Positions 1 to 10,371 of a stretch of 25,065 bases of DNA are shown one piece after another. The translations under genes were made by a program, and so were the position numbers. The stretch comes from Klebsormidium nitens. Taxonomy: Eukaryota > Streptophyta > Klebsormidiophyceae > Klebsormidiales > Klebsormidiaceae. The stretch is taken from assembly GCA_000708835.1 (NCBI GenBank), contig DF237316.1:1-25065 (forward strand). The letters are read 5' to 3'. Each line of letters starts with the position of its first letter. Within the stretch, counting starts at the first letter, position 1. Below the pieces are notes generated by a model that worked only from the letters and a program-made list of their open reading frames with translations, had not been told where the DNA came from and made no database searches.

Positions 1-1670
1 TGTTCAGCGCCGCTTCAGTAATTTCCGATGGTCTTATGCCAGCGTCAGCATTTGCCAGTGCTGTTGATGGGGTGAGCTTCCTGAGCGGGAACCAAGAAGC
101 CTTTGGATTGTACGAGTCCACAATCAACACACTTGGTCTGAACGCTTGTGAAGGGCATGAAGATCTTCAAGTTCACCGCTTTTCCTTGGTCAAAACGATG
201 GTTTATAAGGAATGTTCTGGTATGCTGTACCGTGAGTACGCCAAAAGACTCCAGCTTGTTGGTGGGGAACCGCTCATCTTAGACAGAAGAGCAGGCACAT
301 GGCCTAGAGCAAGGAAACGGGTCCAGTATCAGTATTCATGCTCAGAGTGGAGCAAGGGAGTCATGTGTTGGTACCGCTTCTTGCCCTTACCTAGCGGAGC
401 TCGTTCAGAGAAGTCGAAACGCAGCGTAGATCTATGGGAACTAGGCAGGTCGATACCATGGCCGTTTGATTAGACTGAGTGCGTTGTTGCACTGCTTCAA
501 CCTGTTAGATTGTATCAATGCATCTGGTAGACACTCACATGTTGCAAACAACACAATGGCACGAGCGTCTCTCAAAGGCGCCTTCTTCCTTCCTTCATGC
601 TTTCCTGATTATGATATCGATCATGTTCCTCCTGCTCAAGTCTATAGTCTCACTTCACTCTACAGACTGAGCCTAGTCAGCTTTCCTTGCACAGTCAGCT
701 TTCCTAGCACAGTCAGCTTTCCTTGCACAGTCAACTTATCCTGATCAAATCTTAGCCGTTCCCTCAAGTGCATCGTGACCGTCGATTCACTAACCATAGA
801 GTAATTCGATTGACCGAATTCCTAACCGAATTCTAACACAACCGTGGTCGACGACTACCAGTGAGGACTCCAAATGCGACGTCGGGCTATCTAGGACAAT
901 CATCATACTGATACAATCACATCCAACATGTCCGGATCTGCAGCTCAGTAGCGCTATTCAAGTCAGTGTGTCTATATTTTCCTGTTAAGATCAACCCTTT
1001 CTGCGAGGCGAATGCAATATAGACACCACTGTGAAGACACCACGTGACTCATATATGGGCAGCTTTGGTCACCTTTTCAATGGGTACGTGGCAAATCTGA
1101 TCGTATATAATTGGCCGCAGGCTGCATTCTGGCATTGCATAGATGACGGTGCCATGAGAATGCCGACCATGTTGTGATTCTCTTGCACGCGGGCCCATGC
1201 TAGTGCGGCCGGCCGCTCTAGGCACGACCCCGTACTCGTGATTACCCCTTGTCCGCGAGCCGCGCAAATGTTCTTTATACAAGTCTGACTTTATCTTCTT
1301 GACACCAGATGATTTTGCCTTTCGAATCTGGGCGGCCCTGTAAGCTTGCAACCATAATTCGGCGGCGGGCTCCGATCGACCATGCATGCAAGATTGGCCC
1401 GGAATTCCATCATTTGCTCCACACTGCTCATTGAAGGTGGTTGCTGATTGTCACGCAGATTGCGAACTCAATCGACACTGCATGCGGTGGTCCTTGCCAG
1501 ACATGGAAGACGAACTGGCCAACTCTCCTGAACCCATTTGCACCACACTGAGTTGGTATCCTTCTCAATTCAGGATCGATAAGGATTGCCTAATTGGTTG
1601 CATGCCAATATGAATCAAACTGCACACACGTGTCCTTGATTCCTGCGCTTTGCACTCTGCCTAAGCTAGC
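1..1670. other. left-edge region without a recognisable gene
   Basis: This stretch lies downstream of the minus-strand SMP/C2 gene and probably includes its 3' untranslated part. On the plus strand a frame is open from position 3 to a TGA-free stop at 471-473, about 156 codons, and it runs off the left edge, so it could be the last exon of a truncated gene. Its protein is not low-complexity and has no motif or membrane segment I recognise, so I do not call it a gene. The remainder contains a minisatellite (annotated separately) and only short chance frames. Confidence 0.4.
675..745. repeat. 18-bp tandem repeat, about four copies
   Basis: The unit AGTCAGCTTTCCTTGCAC is repeated head to tail at 675-692, 693-710, 711-728 and, degenerate and incomplete, 729-745. 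The second copy differs by one base. Because 18 is a multiple of three, the repeat reads through one plus-strand frame as a Ser/Phe/Pro/Cys/Thr/Val period, but nothing else suggests that frame is coding. It is a small minisatellite. Confidence 0.85.
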
Positions 1671-4600
1671 CTAGCTACCAATGAAAGGCAGCGTTGCTAA
1701 TTTCATTGCCTGCACGTGGCCCCATGCCAATAACACTGCAACGGCAACAGCTACCAGCACGATGGCGACGGGGTTCGCTTGCCCGGCCACGGCTTCGCCT
1801 TTTTTTCTATCGCTAACACTCGGTTCCGATGCCTCGTCGCTTTGCGCTCTACTACTGCTACTCTCGAAAACCCTGTTCTCTCTATCTGTATTCAACTCAG
1901 TCCGTTCGAGCACCGCTGTGCGGCCCGATCCAAATTCTTCCCGCCCCCGGTCTGAACGGGCCCTTCCATCATTCGTCCTTCCTCGCAACCCCGCTTTCCC
2001 GTTACTGTGATTTTCACCGGACGTCGACCCCACGCCCCACCCCCCTCGATGCTCCGCGTGGTGGCCGTTCCCTGTATCGAAGAACTTGACGAACTTCCCG
2101 TTTTCCAGAACCCCTACTTTCCCTCGCCCGCTGACGCTCGCTCCGTTTCCGTTTTCGTTTCCGTTTTCACTTTCCCGCCCCCACCGCTCCAAGAAGTCGC
2201 GTGTGCCCTTCCACCGCGTCTCCTGCTTCTTCGCGCGGATCGCCGCCGCACCGTTTTCGTACCCCCCCTTTTCGACAAACTCGCGCACCTCCGCGCTCCA
2301 CCTCGTTGGCCGTCCCTTCTCGTCCACCGTCTCCCCCGCGCCGTTCTCGAAAAACTCGTCGAACCGCTCCCTGACGTCACTCCCCGTCGGGATGACGTCG
2401 GTCGTCCCGTCCTCCTTCACGGTCCCAATCCCGCCACCCAACACCTTCGGACGCCCGTTCCCGTCCGAACCGCTCTCGCCTTCCCCCCGGTGTTTTTCGC
2501 CCCAAAATTGAACCCCCAGTCCGATACCGCCCATGATCTTTTCGGACACTTCCGTCCAGATGGCGCCGTCCGAATCTTCGCCGTCCGCTTTCTCCCCCAG
2601 CGCTCTAACCACCACCTTCTTCTTCCGGTGCCCTTTAGCGGAGCCCTCTTCGTCCCGGTCCGCCAGCTCCCTAACCTTGGACACAACCTCGTTAACCAAA
2701 AACGCCCACCCCTTCTCGCCGGAAGCAGCCCAACCGCCCCCATCTGCCCCACTTTCAGAACCCGGCTCCTCGCCAGCCTCTGACAAGTCACCAGCCGCGT
2801 GCCGGTTCTTGAAATTTGGATCCGTCGCGCCGTTCTCCACGTGAGACCGCTTTTTGGCCTTGCTGGGCGGTGGACCCGAAGACGATGCCTCCTCGGTTTG
2901 GAACCGGGTTACCTCAGCGACCGCGCGGCCGTTTTCGAGTCCCGTTTCGTCGCTGGTCGCCACCTCGGCGAACCCGGCGCTCTTCCCCTGCTTCAGCTGC
3001 GAGGAGAAAAACATGCAAAGCGTCAGGACTGATGACGAGCAGCTCAGAATTTCAATCTCATTTCGTCAATGACAATCCGACACGTGTTGAGCCGCTTGAA
3101 TGCGTACACCCAAAAGCTGATTTTGCACAGCAGAACCCATATGAGATACCACCAGAAATACCGAAGAAGTACTAAAAGCGAAAGGGGTTTTCCTTTCCTT
3201 GTAGTCTGGCTCCGGCAGTGAACCCGCTGATCAAGATTGCCTTGACCCCGAGACAGAAGTCAAAAGGTTTACCCGCAATCAGTTTGGGAATGCACCATTT
3301 CAAACACGGGTAAGCAGCTTCAGTCCATTCCAGCAATTTTCACAACACCCAAATGCCTGCCATGTGGATGCAGAAAGGTAACCAGGAAGGAAGTTGGGCG
3401 CACATTTGGCTTGGGAACACTCGTTCACAGGCTGCAGAGCCGCGAGACGCCGGAGAACGAAGGGGCGATTTGACCATGAGCTGGAAATCTGCCTGAAACA
3501 GTTGGCTTTGCCCACCACTAAACCCCACTTTACACATCTCCAGCCAGAATCCGGCGCCAGGGTCATAATTACTGGCTGGCTGGTGCTGATGTAAGGGTGC
3601 GCGTCGACCGAAAACCTACTTGGCCTCCAGTCTTGCCTTTGTAGTACCGCCAAGGAGGAGGTCCGTACTTCTCAGGCCGAACTGTTGATTCGGTATGTAC
3701 CTTTCTAACCACGTGGATCTGTTGGACTGTTTAATTGGCTTAAGAATCTGGAAAGCTTTTTGCAGCTTTCCGGTCGATGCGAACCCTAATGTCAAACTGA
3801 AGCTTGCAACACTAGTCGGTTTGAGTGCAAGCATGACTGGCGGTTCTTTAGAAAGAGCACGAATTAGTCCGACTAGACCCGAGGAAGTGATTGACTACCG
3901 ACCCCTCACCTGGCTCTCGGCATCGTCTGCCGCCGCGGCTGCCGCTCCCATCGCGGCATCCTCCGTCTCGCCCTCCGAGTAAATCTTGATCGTTTGATGA
4001 GAGCCGTCCGATGGGTCGGTCCCGAACTCCGAGTCGTCATCCACGAACGACTTGTACGTCAGCAAAAGGCGCACCGAACCGGCCACGCGCCGCACGCCAA
4101 AGGGCCCCTCGCGCTTCAGGGGGACCCAGACGTCGGTGGGCACGCAGTCTTTCAGCTTCCAGATGGGCACCTGCATGAGAATGACGATACACATATGAGT
4201 ATGTTACTGTGACATATGGAATTGGTACGTTACTGTGTCATGAGAAAATGGTGGCACGGTCATATTGCTCGCCAAAGAATTTATCCATGGGGGACATAGA
4301 CACAAAATGCTGCACAGTCGTTTTGATTTCCAGTGGGCATCTGATCCACCAGCGTTGCGGAAAATTAAGCTTCGTTGTCTCCCTACTTTTGGGGCTTTGA
4401 ATTTTGCACGTGACAAAAACTGTTCATCTTCAGGGGAGTTCCCACGCAAGAAATGGCCCTCAGCCATTCCCGCCAGTGGGCACGCATGCCTTGAGCTAGG
4501 TACATGAACAACGTGGAGGACGAAACATTCCAAGCCTTTTGCATGTTTCCTCCTTTCGGGCTTCGAAATACCCATCTATGGTCCAAATTCCAACAATCTG

Positions 4601-7600
4601 CAAGACCAGAATCTTCCAGAAGCACTAGTAACTAGGATGAAAGGATGTCAAGCTGCGTGAAGGAGGCTACACGCGGGCTACTAAGTACTACAAGTAGCAG
4701 AGCTGTACAACAGAAACCTAGTGGGATCGATCTCGCCCTTGAAAGCAAAAAAGTTCTGACAGAGTATCTAATCGCCAGTCTCACCTCGCAGACGCCAATG
4801 TTGGGGCTGAACGTGAGGTGGCTGTCCCGCACATACACCTTCACGTGCTGCCGACTGGGGTTCGAGACCAGGAACTGGAAGTCCTGCGAGAGGAAGATAG
4901 GAAGGTTTGAATCTTGAACGTGACTCTACCTTACTCTATACATCAAGAAATCCGTTGCCGACTCAGATCCGTTGCCAACTACTGATTAGGCACTAGGGGC
5001 TGATCACAACGGCCTCGGGAGAGCGGACATGTTCAAACCCCGAAAAGCCAAAGGTCCAATCCTACATACACGTTTCGTAAGTCGTTTCAGAGAAGGAATC
5101 AAGGATCAACAACCTTGCTTCCAAAACCGGGTGCTCGTACACCAGTAAGATGCAAAGACTCGCTTTTGTCGACGTCGGGATCCCTCAGATTCCTAACTTG
5201 CCCACTAACCTGGTTCCAAACCGGGTTCTTGTGGCCAGACGGGTGCGACGTCTCGCTGTTCTTCTTGCTCTCCACCCATTGCTCCCCAATCGCGAGCGTG
5301 CAATACGGGTTGCTCCAACCGATCAGCCCCCCGATCGGCAAATTCTGCGCCTCGCAGAGGGTTACCGTTAACTCGCCCTTAAACCCTTCGGTTGTCGCGA
5401 TCTTTGGCGGGGAAGCAGTGGTACCGGGGCCGATCCGGACGGCCTCTACGATGTGAGAGGCGAAGCTATGCTCCTGGGGGATGATGTCGAAGTTTATACG
5501 CCGGGGGAGGACGTATAGGTTGGGGAGGTCGATGGTCAGCAGCTTGGTCAGGAATCTGCAGCGAAACGGTGGTGACTGTTGGTGTGAGGTTCCACAGCAC
5601 CACTGCAAAATCCGAAGCTTTAAGCGACAAGGGGCGAATGACGAGTGCAAAGGAGGATGGTCCGATAGGTTGACTATAAGAGTCGTGACAGTGTAACTTG
5701 TCAAGTAACGCGTACTTTAAGATTGGCGGGAGCGGCGGGCAGCTTCGAAAGCCACAACTACTGCACTCGTATTGCCAGGTTGGCAAATTCATTAAGCGGG
5801 AGAGTTCAAAATCTGAGCGGATATGTGATTGAATAACCAGCCGAGCCAGCACTCTAAACGCAACCAAAATTAACAGCGAGCGACCGATCAGTTGAGAGGG
5901 TTGATCCGCCACCAGTTGAAGATTACTCCAGACATTCAAGCGCATGACCATCGGTAGTGACCCAGAAGGCACTTGCGTCACGACCCTTTCGACCAGGCGT
6001 TAAATTCAGAGTTCGAACGAAGCCCAGGGGATAAGCCCGTAACCGTCGTACCTAACCAGAGCAAAAGGGAATCGCAAATAGATTGACGTGGCAAAACAAT
6101 TAAAGCTGCGCTAAGCAAAGCACAGAGGTCAAGCGGAAAACCATGGCCACTAACCTGGATAGGAACGGGATTGCGAACAGATTGACCAGTCGGAACGGCG
6201 CCAGCACCAGCTTGATCGTCGGGAGGCGCACAAACGCGAGCGACACCGTCCCAACGTACGGCGCAATCGGCGCTAACCGGATCTTAACCCACAGTTCCGC
6301 GTCCACGTCGAGGTCGTAGACTCCCACCGGAATGTTGGTTCCGAACGCGCTGGCTTTGAGGTGGAGGTTAAGGAGGCAGCGTGCGTCGCCCGTGTAACGG
6401 AGACCAATATGGTACCTGGGGAAAGGTTAGATCTGGGGTTATTTCTGAGGTTCAGAGCCTGGTTAGAGTGCGGCTTTAGAAAGCGCTGGCTTTGAGGTGG
6501 AGGTTAAGGAGGCAGCTCGCGTGTAGCGCAGACCAATATGGTACCTGGGGGAAGGTTAGTTTTGGGGTTATGTTCGAAATTTAGAGCGTGGTCAGAGTGT
6601 GGCTTCGAAAGTCCTGAGTAGTTGAGGTGGATAAGAAGACAGCGGGCATCGCCAGTGTAACGGAGACCAATATGGTACCTGGGAATCAGAAATCACAGTA
6701 AAGTGGAGGTTAGCGGGGTTTACGTAACCTTTGAACATCAACGTGCAACAATCTGAGTATGCTTAGTCCATGTCGCAAATGCGATTGGTCAATATTGGGA
6801 GCCGAGCGAAAAAGAGACCGCGAGACTCACTGCAGATCGTTTGCGCGCCTCGACGTGATGCGTTGGACGTTGCGAAAGGCCAGCGGTTCGTAGTCGAGGT
6901 TGAGTTCTGCCACCTCGATCCGGTCAATCAGATCTGGCTTTGCCAGCTTGTCAATCGCCGGTTGCAGGATGTCCACAATCCACTTCTCAACACTCCGCCG
7001 GTAGATCTTCCACATCTGCAAGACGACAAGATACATGGTTCAAAGTTCCTTCAACTATACACAGTGAAGAAGAACCTATTGTCTGGCCTCATCCTCCACC
7101 TCCCTCATCTTCGCAGCCCTGCATACCTTTACAGTTGGTCTTTCCCTTCTTCATCCTTCCAAGATTTCCGAAGCCATTTGACGAGATGATACTGAAGAAG
7201 TTTTTGCCAAGTAATAGAGGCGCTCCTGGTACCTCTCCTTATTCAAGTTACGTTCGCACCTATATTTCAACTCACTTCTGGCTTGCCCGAACACTTCACG
7301 CTGGATACGCTCATCATGGGAAATCTGCTGATTTGCATGTGCAGAGAAGCATGTTCTGCTTTTTCCAAGGAGAATGGTGTGACAAGGAGGCCCCTGATAA
7401 GGAAGCTAATGGGAGAGGCTGTGATAAACCATGCATGACGATCAAGAAGAAAGCAGGTGACAGCTCTAGAACAGGCGTATTTTTTAGTCCCCAAGACGGA
7501 TCTCAATTGAGCTTTCGGCAGCAGACAGCACTGTTCGACAACCCGTCACGAAATACGCGACACATTCCTGCACTAGACGAAATGCTAGTAAATAACAGGC

Positions 7601-8779
7601 GTAACGCCTTATCCTCGACAACTGATATTGTCGGTACGAGCAATAATGCCAACAAACGCCTTGAAGTCCGAGAGCGACCAGCGCCGATACCCCTGACGGC
7701 TTTGAGTCGTATATAGAGAAAATTTGGCGGTAGACTACTAGCGGCATGCAGAGTACGCAATTGCTTCCAAAACTCCTTACAAAGAGAAAACAGATTTACT
7801 CTTTCCATAAACGATGAGTCAAGATGGAAAATCCGTCAAATCAAGATTGCTAGAATGTGGCCGTACGTATGAAGTGACTGCCTAGGCACACCAAGCAGGG
7901 CTAGAAAGGCATACCAAAGTAGACGCTAAGCCCCCCAGGACTAATCTCTATTCATGAAGTGATTGGCCATTGCACAAGACTCGCTGACGAGCAGCGTACA
8001 CAAGCAGTCTCATCCAAACTGCGCTAGGGATAGATCCTAAGAATCTTTGGAGGGACGAAGAGAGGCAGAAAGAGAGGAAAGGGACCGAAGTGACGAGAGA
8101 CAGAAAGGATCGAAAAGGACCCAAAGAAAGAAAAAGCAGGAAACGAACCAACCTTGCCAACCACCATGTTGACCCACTCTACGCTCTCCTTCTGCCCCGT
8201 CGGCCCCGGCTCCGGGATCGTGTTGACCTTGTCCGACGCCCGATAGTTGAACATCGCCAGGTTCTGACTTGTCCACCACTGACCAATAAAGATCGCTACC
8301 AGCAAAGCAAACCCCGCGCCGATCGACGCAAATGTGAGGTCTCGGTACACGCCCTGTCCCGGGACGCTTGGAATCCACGAGGGAGCCTGTACGCTGGCTA
8401 TCAACCTTGGCGCCGGGTTTGACCCGCGCGAAGCGGCGGGGGCGGCAGCGGCGGCGGCCCAGCATGGCGCCCCTTTTCGCCTGCCTTTGCGGACTAACCA
8501 GTGGGGTTTGCTGTAGCCCGATTTGCTTAACGGAGGGCCACTCAGCTCAGGTTTGCATTCTACGGGGCTGCCACGCAGAGGGTCACTCAAACAAGATTTG
8601 CTCGAATAAGGTCTGCTGACGCCAACCCCAAACAAGTAGCTAGCTCTAGGATAGGAGACGCTTCCTTGCGCAAATCCGGGAAGAGTACAAGGAGCTGCTG
8701 GCGGATTTAGAAGAGAGGCGCCTCCGCAGGGCTTATTCAGACCAGCAGGTCCGCAAGGACCAATCACTAATAGCGACAT
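1671..8779 (-). CDS. NTMC2T5: SMP- and C2-domain lipid-transfer/tether protein, NTMC2T5-like
   Basis: Seven exons (high to low coordinate): 8779-8153, 7015-6831, 6415-6155, 5555-5210, 4883-4785, 4170-3910, 2996-1671. All introns are GT-AG and all junctions stay in frame, giving 1034 aa; an in-frame TAG precedes the ATG. Residues 1-140 are Ser/Pro/Ala-rich and poor in acidic residues, like a plastid-targeting peptide. Residues 148-168 form a membrane segment. The SMP domain spans about 198-385 (starts VEWVNMVVGK, includes SRRANDLQYHIGLRYTG). One C2 domain spans about 415-550 (KNPVWNQDFQFLVSNP). The first Ca2+ loop has SNPY instead of SDPY. Exon 7 adds about 400 disordered Glu/Gly/Asn-rich residues and a second membrane segment near 1001-1020. 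SMP domains move lipids between membranes at contact sites. Arabidopsis NTMC2T5 has the same order, including the C-terminal anchor, and is associated with the chloroplast envelope (from memory). The disordered region looks unusually long. Confidence 0.92.
6347..6690 (-). repeat. three tandem copies of an intron acceptor plus exon-3 start
   Basis: The 5' end of exon 3 of the SMP/C2 gene, with its acceptor and upstream intron sequence, occurs three times with spacing of about 130 bp. The same ten bases covering the acceptor and exon start (GGTACCTGGG on the plus strand) lie at 6411-6420, 6540-6549 and 6674-6683. The copy at 6415 is the real exon because only it continues into the full SMP domain. 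The middle copy lacks 7 nt and is frameshifted. The distal copy keeps the frame with a 3-nt loss. Both extra copies retain a CAG|G acceptor. Confidence 0.88.
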
Positions 8780-9127
8780 TATTTCCCACCACCCCTAGTT
8801 GGTGGCTGTGGAAAGCTTACATGCAGGCTCCAAACGAAACAACTTTGTCAGTCTTAGGGCTTGCACGCTGCATCTCTTATCCATATTGAACTTCATGACC
8901 GCCATTTAAGGCCCAATACGAAGTGGTGGCCAAACAAGAAAGGCAGGCTGTCAAGCTCACACGGCGCTGGCTGGCTACGCTGCATTCCTGCTAGAGCTAT
9001 TGCCAATTGCTAACCATCTACAAGAAGCCCTCCTTTAGCTGCCTGGTTCTTTCACCATCCATTTTTGCGGTTTGGAAAAGAAGCAGCATGTGGAGCCATG
9101 CTGAGGAAGACGCGTTGTCCAGCGCCC
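8780..9127. other. 5' flank of the SMP/C2 gene
   Basis: This short stretch lies between the SMP/C2 start codon and the transposon. It must hold the 5' untranslated region and at least part of the promoter of the minus-strand gene. I see no convincing TATA box, RNA gene or open frame in it. Confidence 0.5.
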
Positions 9128-9135
9128 ATCTTGAG
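9128..9135. repeat. left target-site duplication, ATCTTGAG
   Basis: These eight bases directly abut the left inverted repeat of the transposon and are repeated exactly at 9674-9681. The match can be extended by one A to nine bases (9128-9136 and 9674-9682), which overlaps the first base of the left inverted repeat, so the duplication is 8 or 9 bp. Confidence 0.85.
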
Positions 9136-9673
9136 ATAACCATGAATCCTACTCCGGATTTTGCCAACTCCGGATTTTCTACTAGCAATCATCGATGAGG
9201 ACTCCAATTGCCCGGTCCTTCACCACGGTCTGAGTGGGCCTTACCCGGGCTACATTCCAAGCACACATGAAGCCCGGCAAGTTGAAAGGTGGCCGGAGCA
9301 GTGGGCCGGTCGAAATCTGGGCCGGGGCTTGGTCTTTGGAATTGGGTTAATATTGGGTACTACACAAAACACTGAGCCAGATTTGAGTGGTTAGCGGCCG
9401 GTGTAATGGGGCGGGGGTGTCTTGAGACTTGGAGGGGGGTCCGGCCCTTGGGAAAGAGTTGCTTCCGGGAGCTCGGGGATCCCGAATTGTCTCCTGAGAC
9501 CCATTTCTGGGCCAGTGACCTAACCCATAAGAGATTAGGTTACGCCGGCCAAGAAGTGCCCGAGTCGTCCGCCGGCGCCAGCCCCGGTAGAAGCAACTTT
9601 TCGCGCGTCCTCATATGGTAAGCTGATGCAAAAATCCGGAGTTGGCAAAATCCGGAGTTGAATTCATGGTTAT
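9136..9673. mobile_element. non-autonomous DNA transposon (MITE-like) with 43-bp terminal inverted repeats
   Basis: The left arm 9136-9178 and the right arm 9631-9673 are inverted copies matching at 41 of 43 positions. Each arm contains ACTCCGGATTTT twice in tandem form around TGCCA. A perfect 8-9 bp direct repeat flanks the element. The 452-bp interior is GC-rich and has no open frame resembling a transposase, so movement would need an enzyme supplied elsewhere. An 8-bp duplication suggests hAT-like and a 9-bp one Mutator-like elements. The ends (ATAACCATG) do not settle this. Near-identical arms and an intact duplication imply a fairly recent insertion. It sits between the divergently transcribed SMP/C2 and NTT genes. 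Confidence 0.88.
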
Positions 9674-9681
9674 ATCTTGAG
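9674..9681. repeat. right target-site duplication, ATCTTGAG
   Basis: Exact partner of 9128-9135, immediately after the right inverted repeat. Confidence 0.85.
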
Positions 9682-10371
9682 ACGCGAGGGATCTGCGTTC
9701 GAAGTCGTTGCCAGCTGGATGGTGGCACTGGCAGTTGCTGCATCTGTTGCGCCTGTGCACACTGCACATCAGTTTCGTGCGTGAAAATGCTCTATTAATT
9801 GAATATCTATTGATATCTTTAATTTACCGAGGACTTGGAGGAAGCTCTTGTCGAAACGAAGGAATCTTGGTAAGTGGAACTTGAAACCCACCAAGAATTT
9901 GTAACGTAGGTACCTATCTAGTGCAAAATTGGTCAAGCAAAAGCCTGTTCAAATCGATCAATCCGACGGTTCGATTATCGAACTGCCTGGTGGCTTCAAC
10001 GTCCTCGAGATTCATAAAAGCTGGAGCAGAACAAATGGGGGGAGCGTTGTGACCCTGAACGAACCCCCACCTTCCTGAACTCGATGAGTCAGCAGTTTCG
10101 TTTTGCCACGCGGCGTCGTTTAGGCACATCGCAAACCAGAATGGAATCCATTCAACGGTCGCGATACGCTCAAGTTTGCAACTCTGCAAGGGCGCGCACC
10201 CCAGTTTTGCTCTAGCTTGGGGCCCTGCTTGGCGTCGTGGCTGGTTTCAAATTCCTGGATCGATTTGGGAGTCCTGAGCTTTCCAAGCACAAGCAAGCGC
10301 AATTGAGGACAGGGGCGCCCGCTCAGATCCAATTTGATTTGGCAAGGGGGCGTGAGGTTTTGGGTTCGAGG
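9682..10371 (+). other. upstream region and 5' untranslated part of NTT
   Basis: This interval separates the transposon from the NTT start codon. An AT-rich patch lies near 9790-9830, but no motif there is strong enough to call a promoter element. A 43-codon frame, ATG at 10084 to TAG at 10213-10215, is in the same phase as the NTT reading frame, and that TAG stops the NTT frame from extending further upstream. If transcription starts before 10084 this would be an upstream ORF. The transcription start cannot be read from the sequence. Confidence 0.5.

Noticed and set aside
2997-3014. ATG at 3014 as the start of a separate tail-anchored protein
   Set aside because: The bases just before 2996 are a clear acceptor (TTTCTCCTCGCAG), and joining to the exon ending at 3910 keeps the frame, so this is the last exon of the SMP/C2 gene.
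1681-3175. Long plus-strand open frames opposite exon 7 of the SMP/C2 gene (up to 258 codons at 2007-2783)
   Set aside because: They are antisense shadows of a GC-rich, low-complexity exon. The products are Pro/Ser/Arg-biased with no domain, whereas the minus frame joins correctly to the upstream exons.
6940-7716. 258-codon plus-strand frame
   Set aside because: It crosses exon 2 and intron 1 of the minus-strand gene, has no recognisable features, and exon 2 on the other strand is clearly SMP coding.
9520-9543. Small inverted repeat inside the transposon (GACCTAAC...TTAGGTTAC)
   Set aside because: Short and imperfect, and not followed by a U-run. No reason to call it a terminator or structured RNA.
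10237-10371. N-terminal extension of NTT from 10237
   Set aside because: The apparent start codon is GTG. The first in-frame ATG after the upstream TAG is 10372, with a good context and a normal transit peptide.
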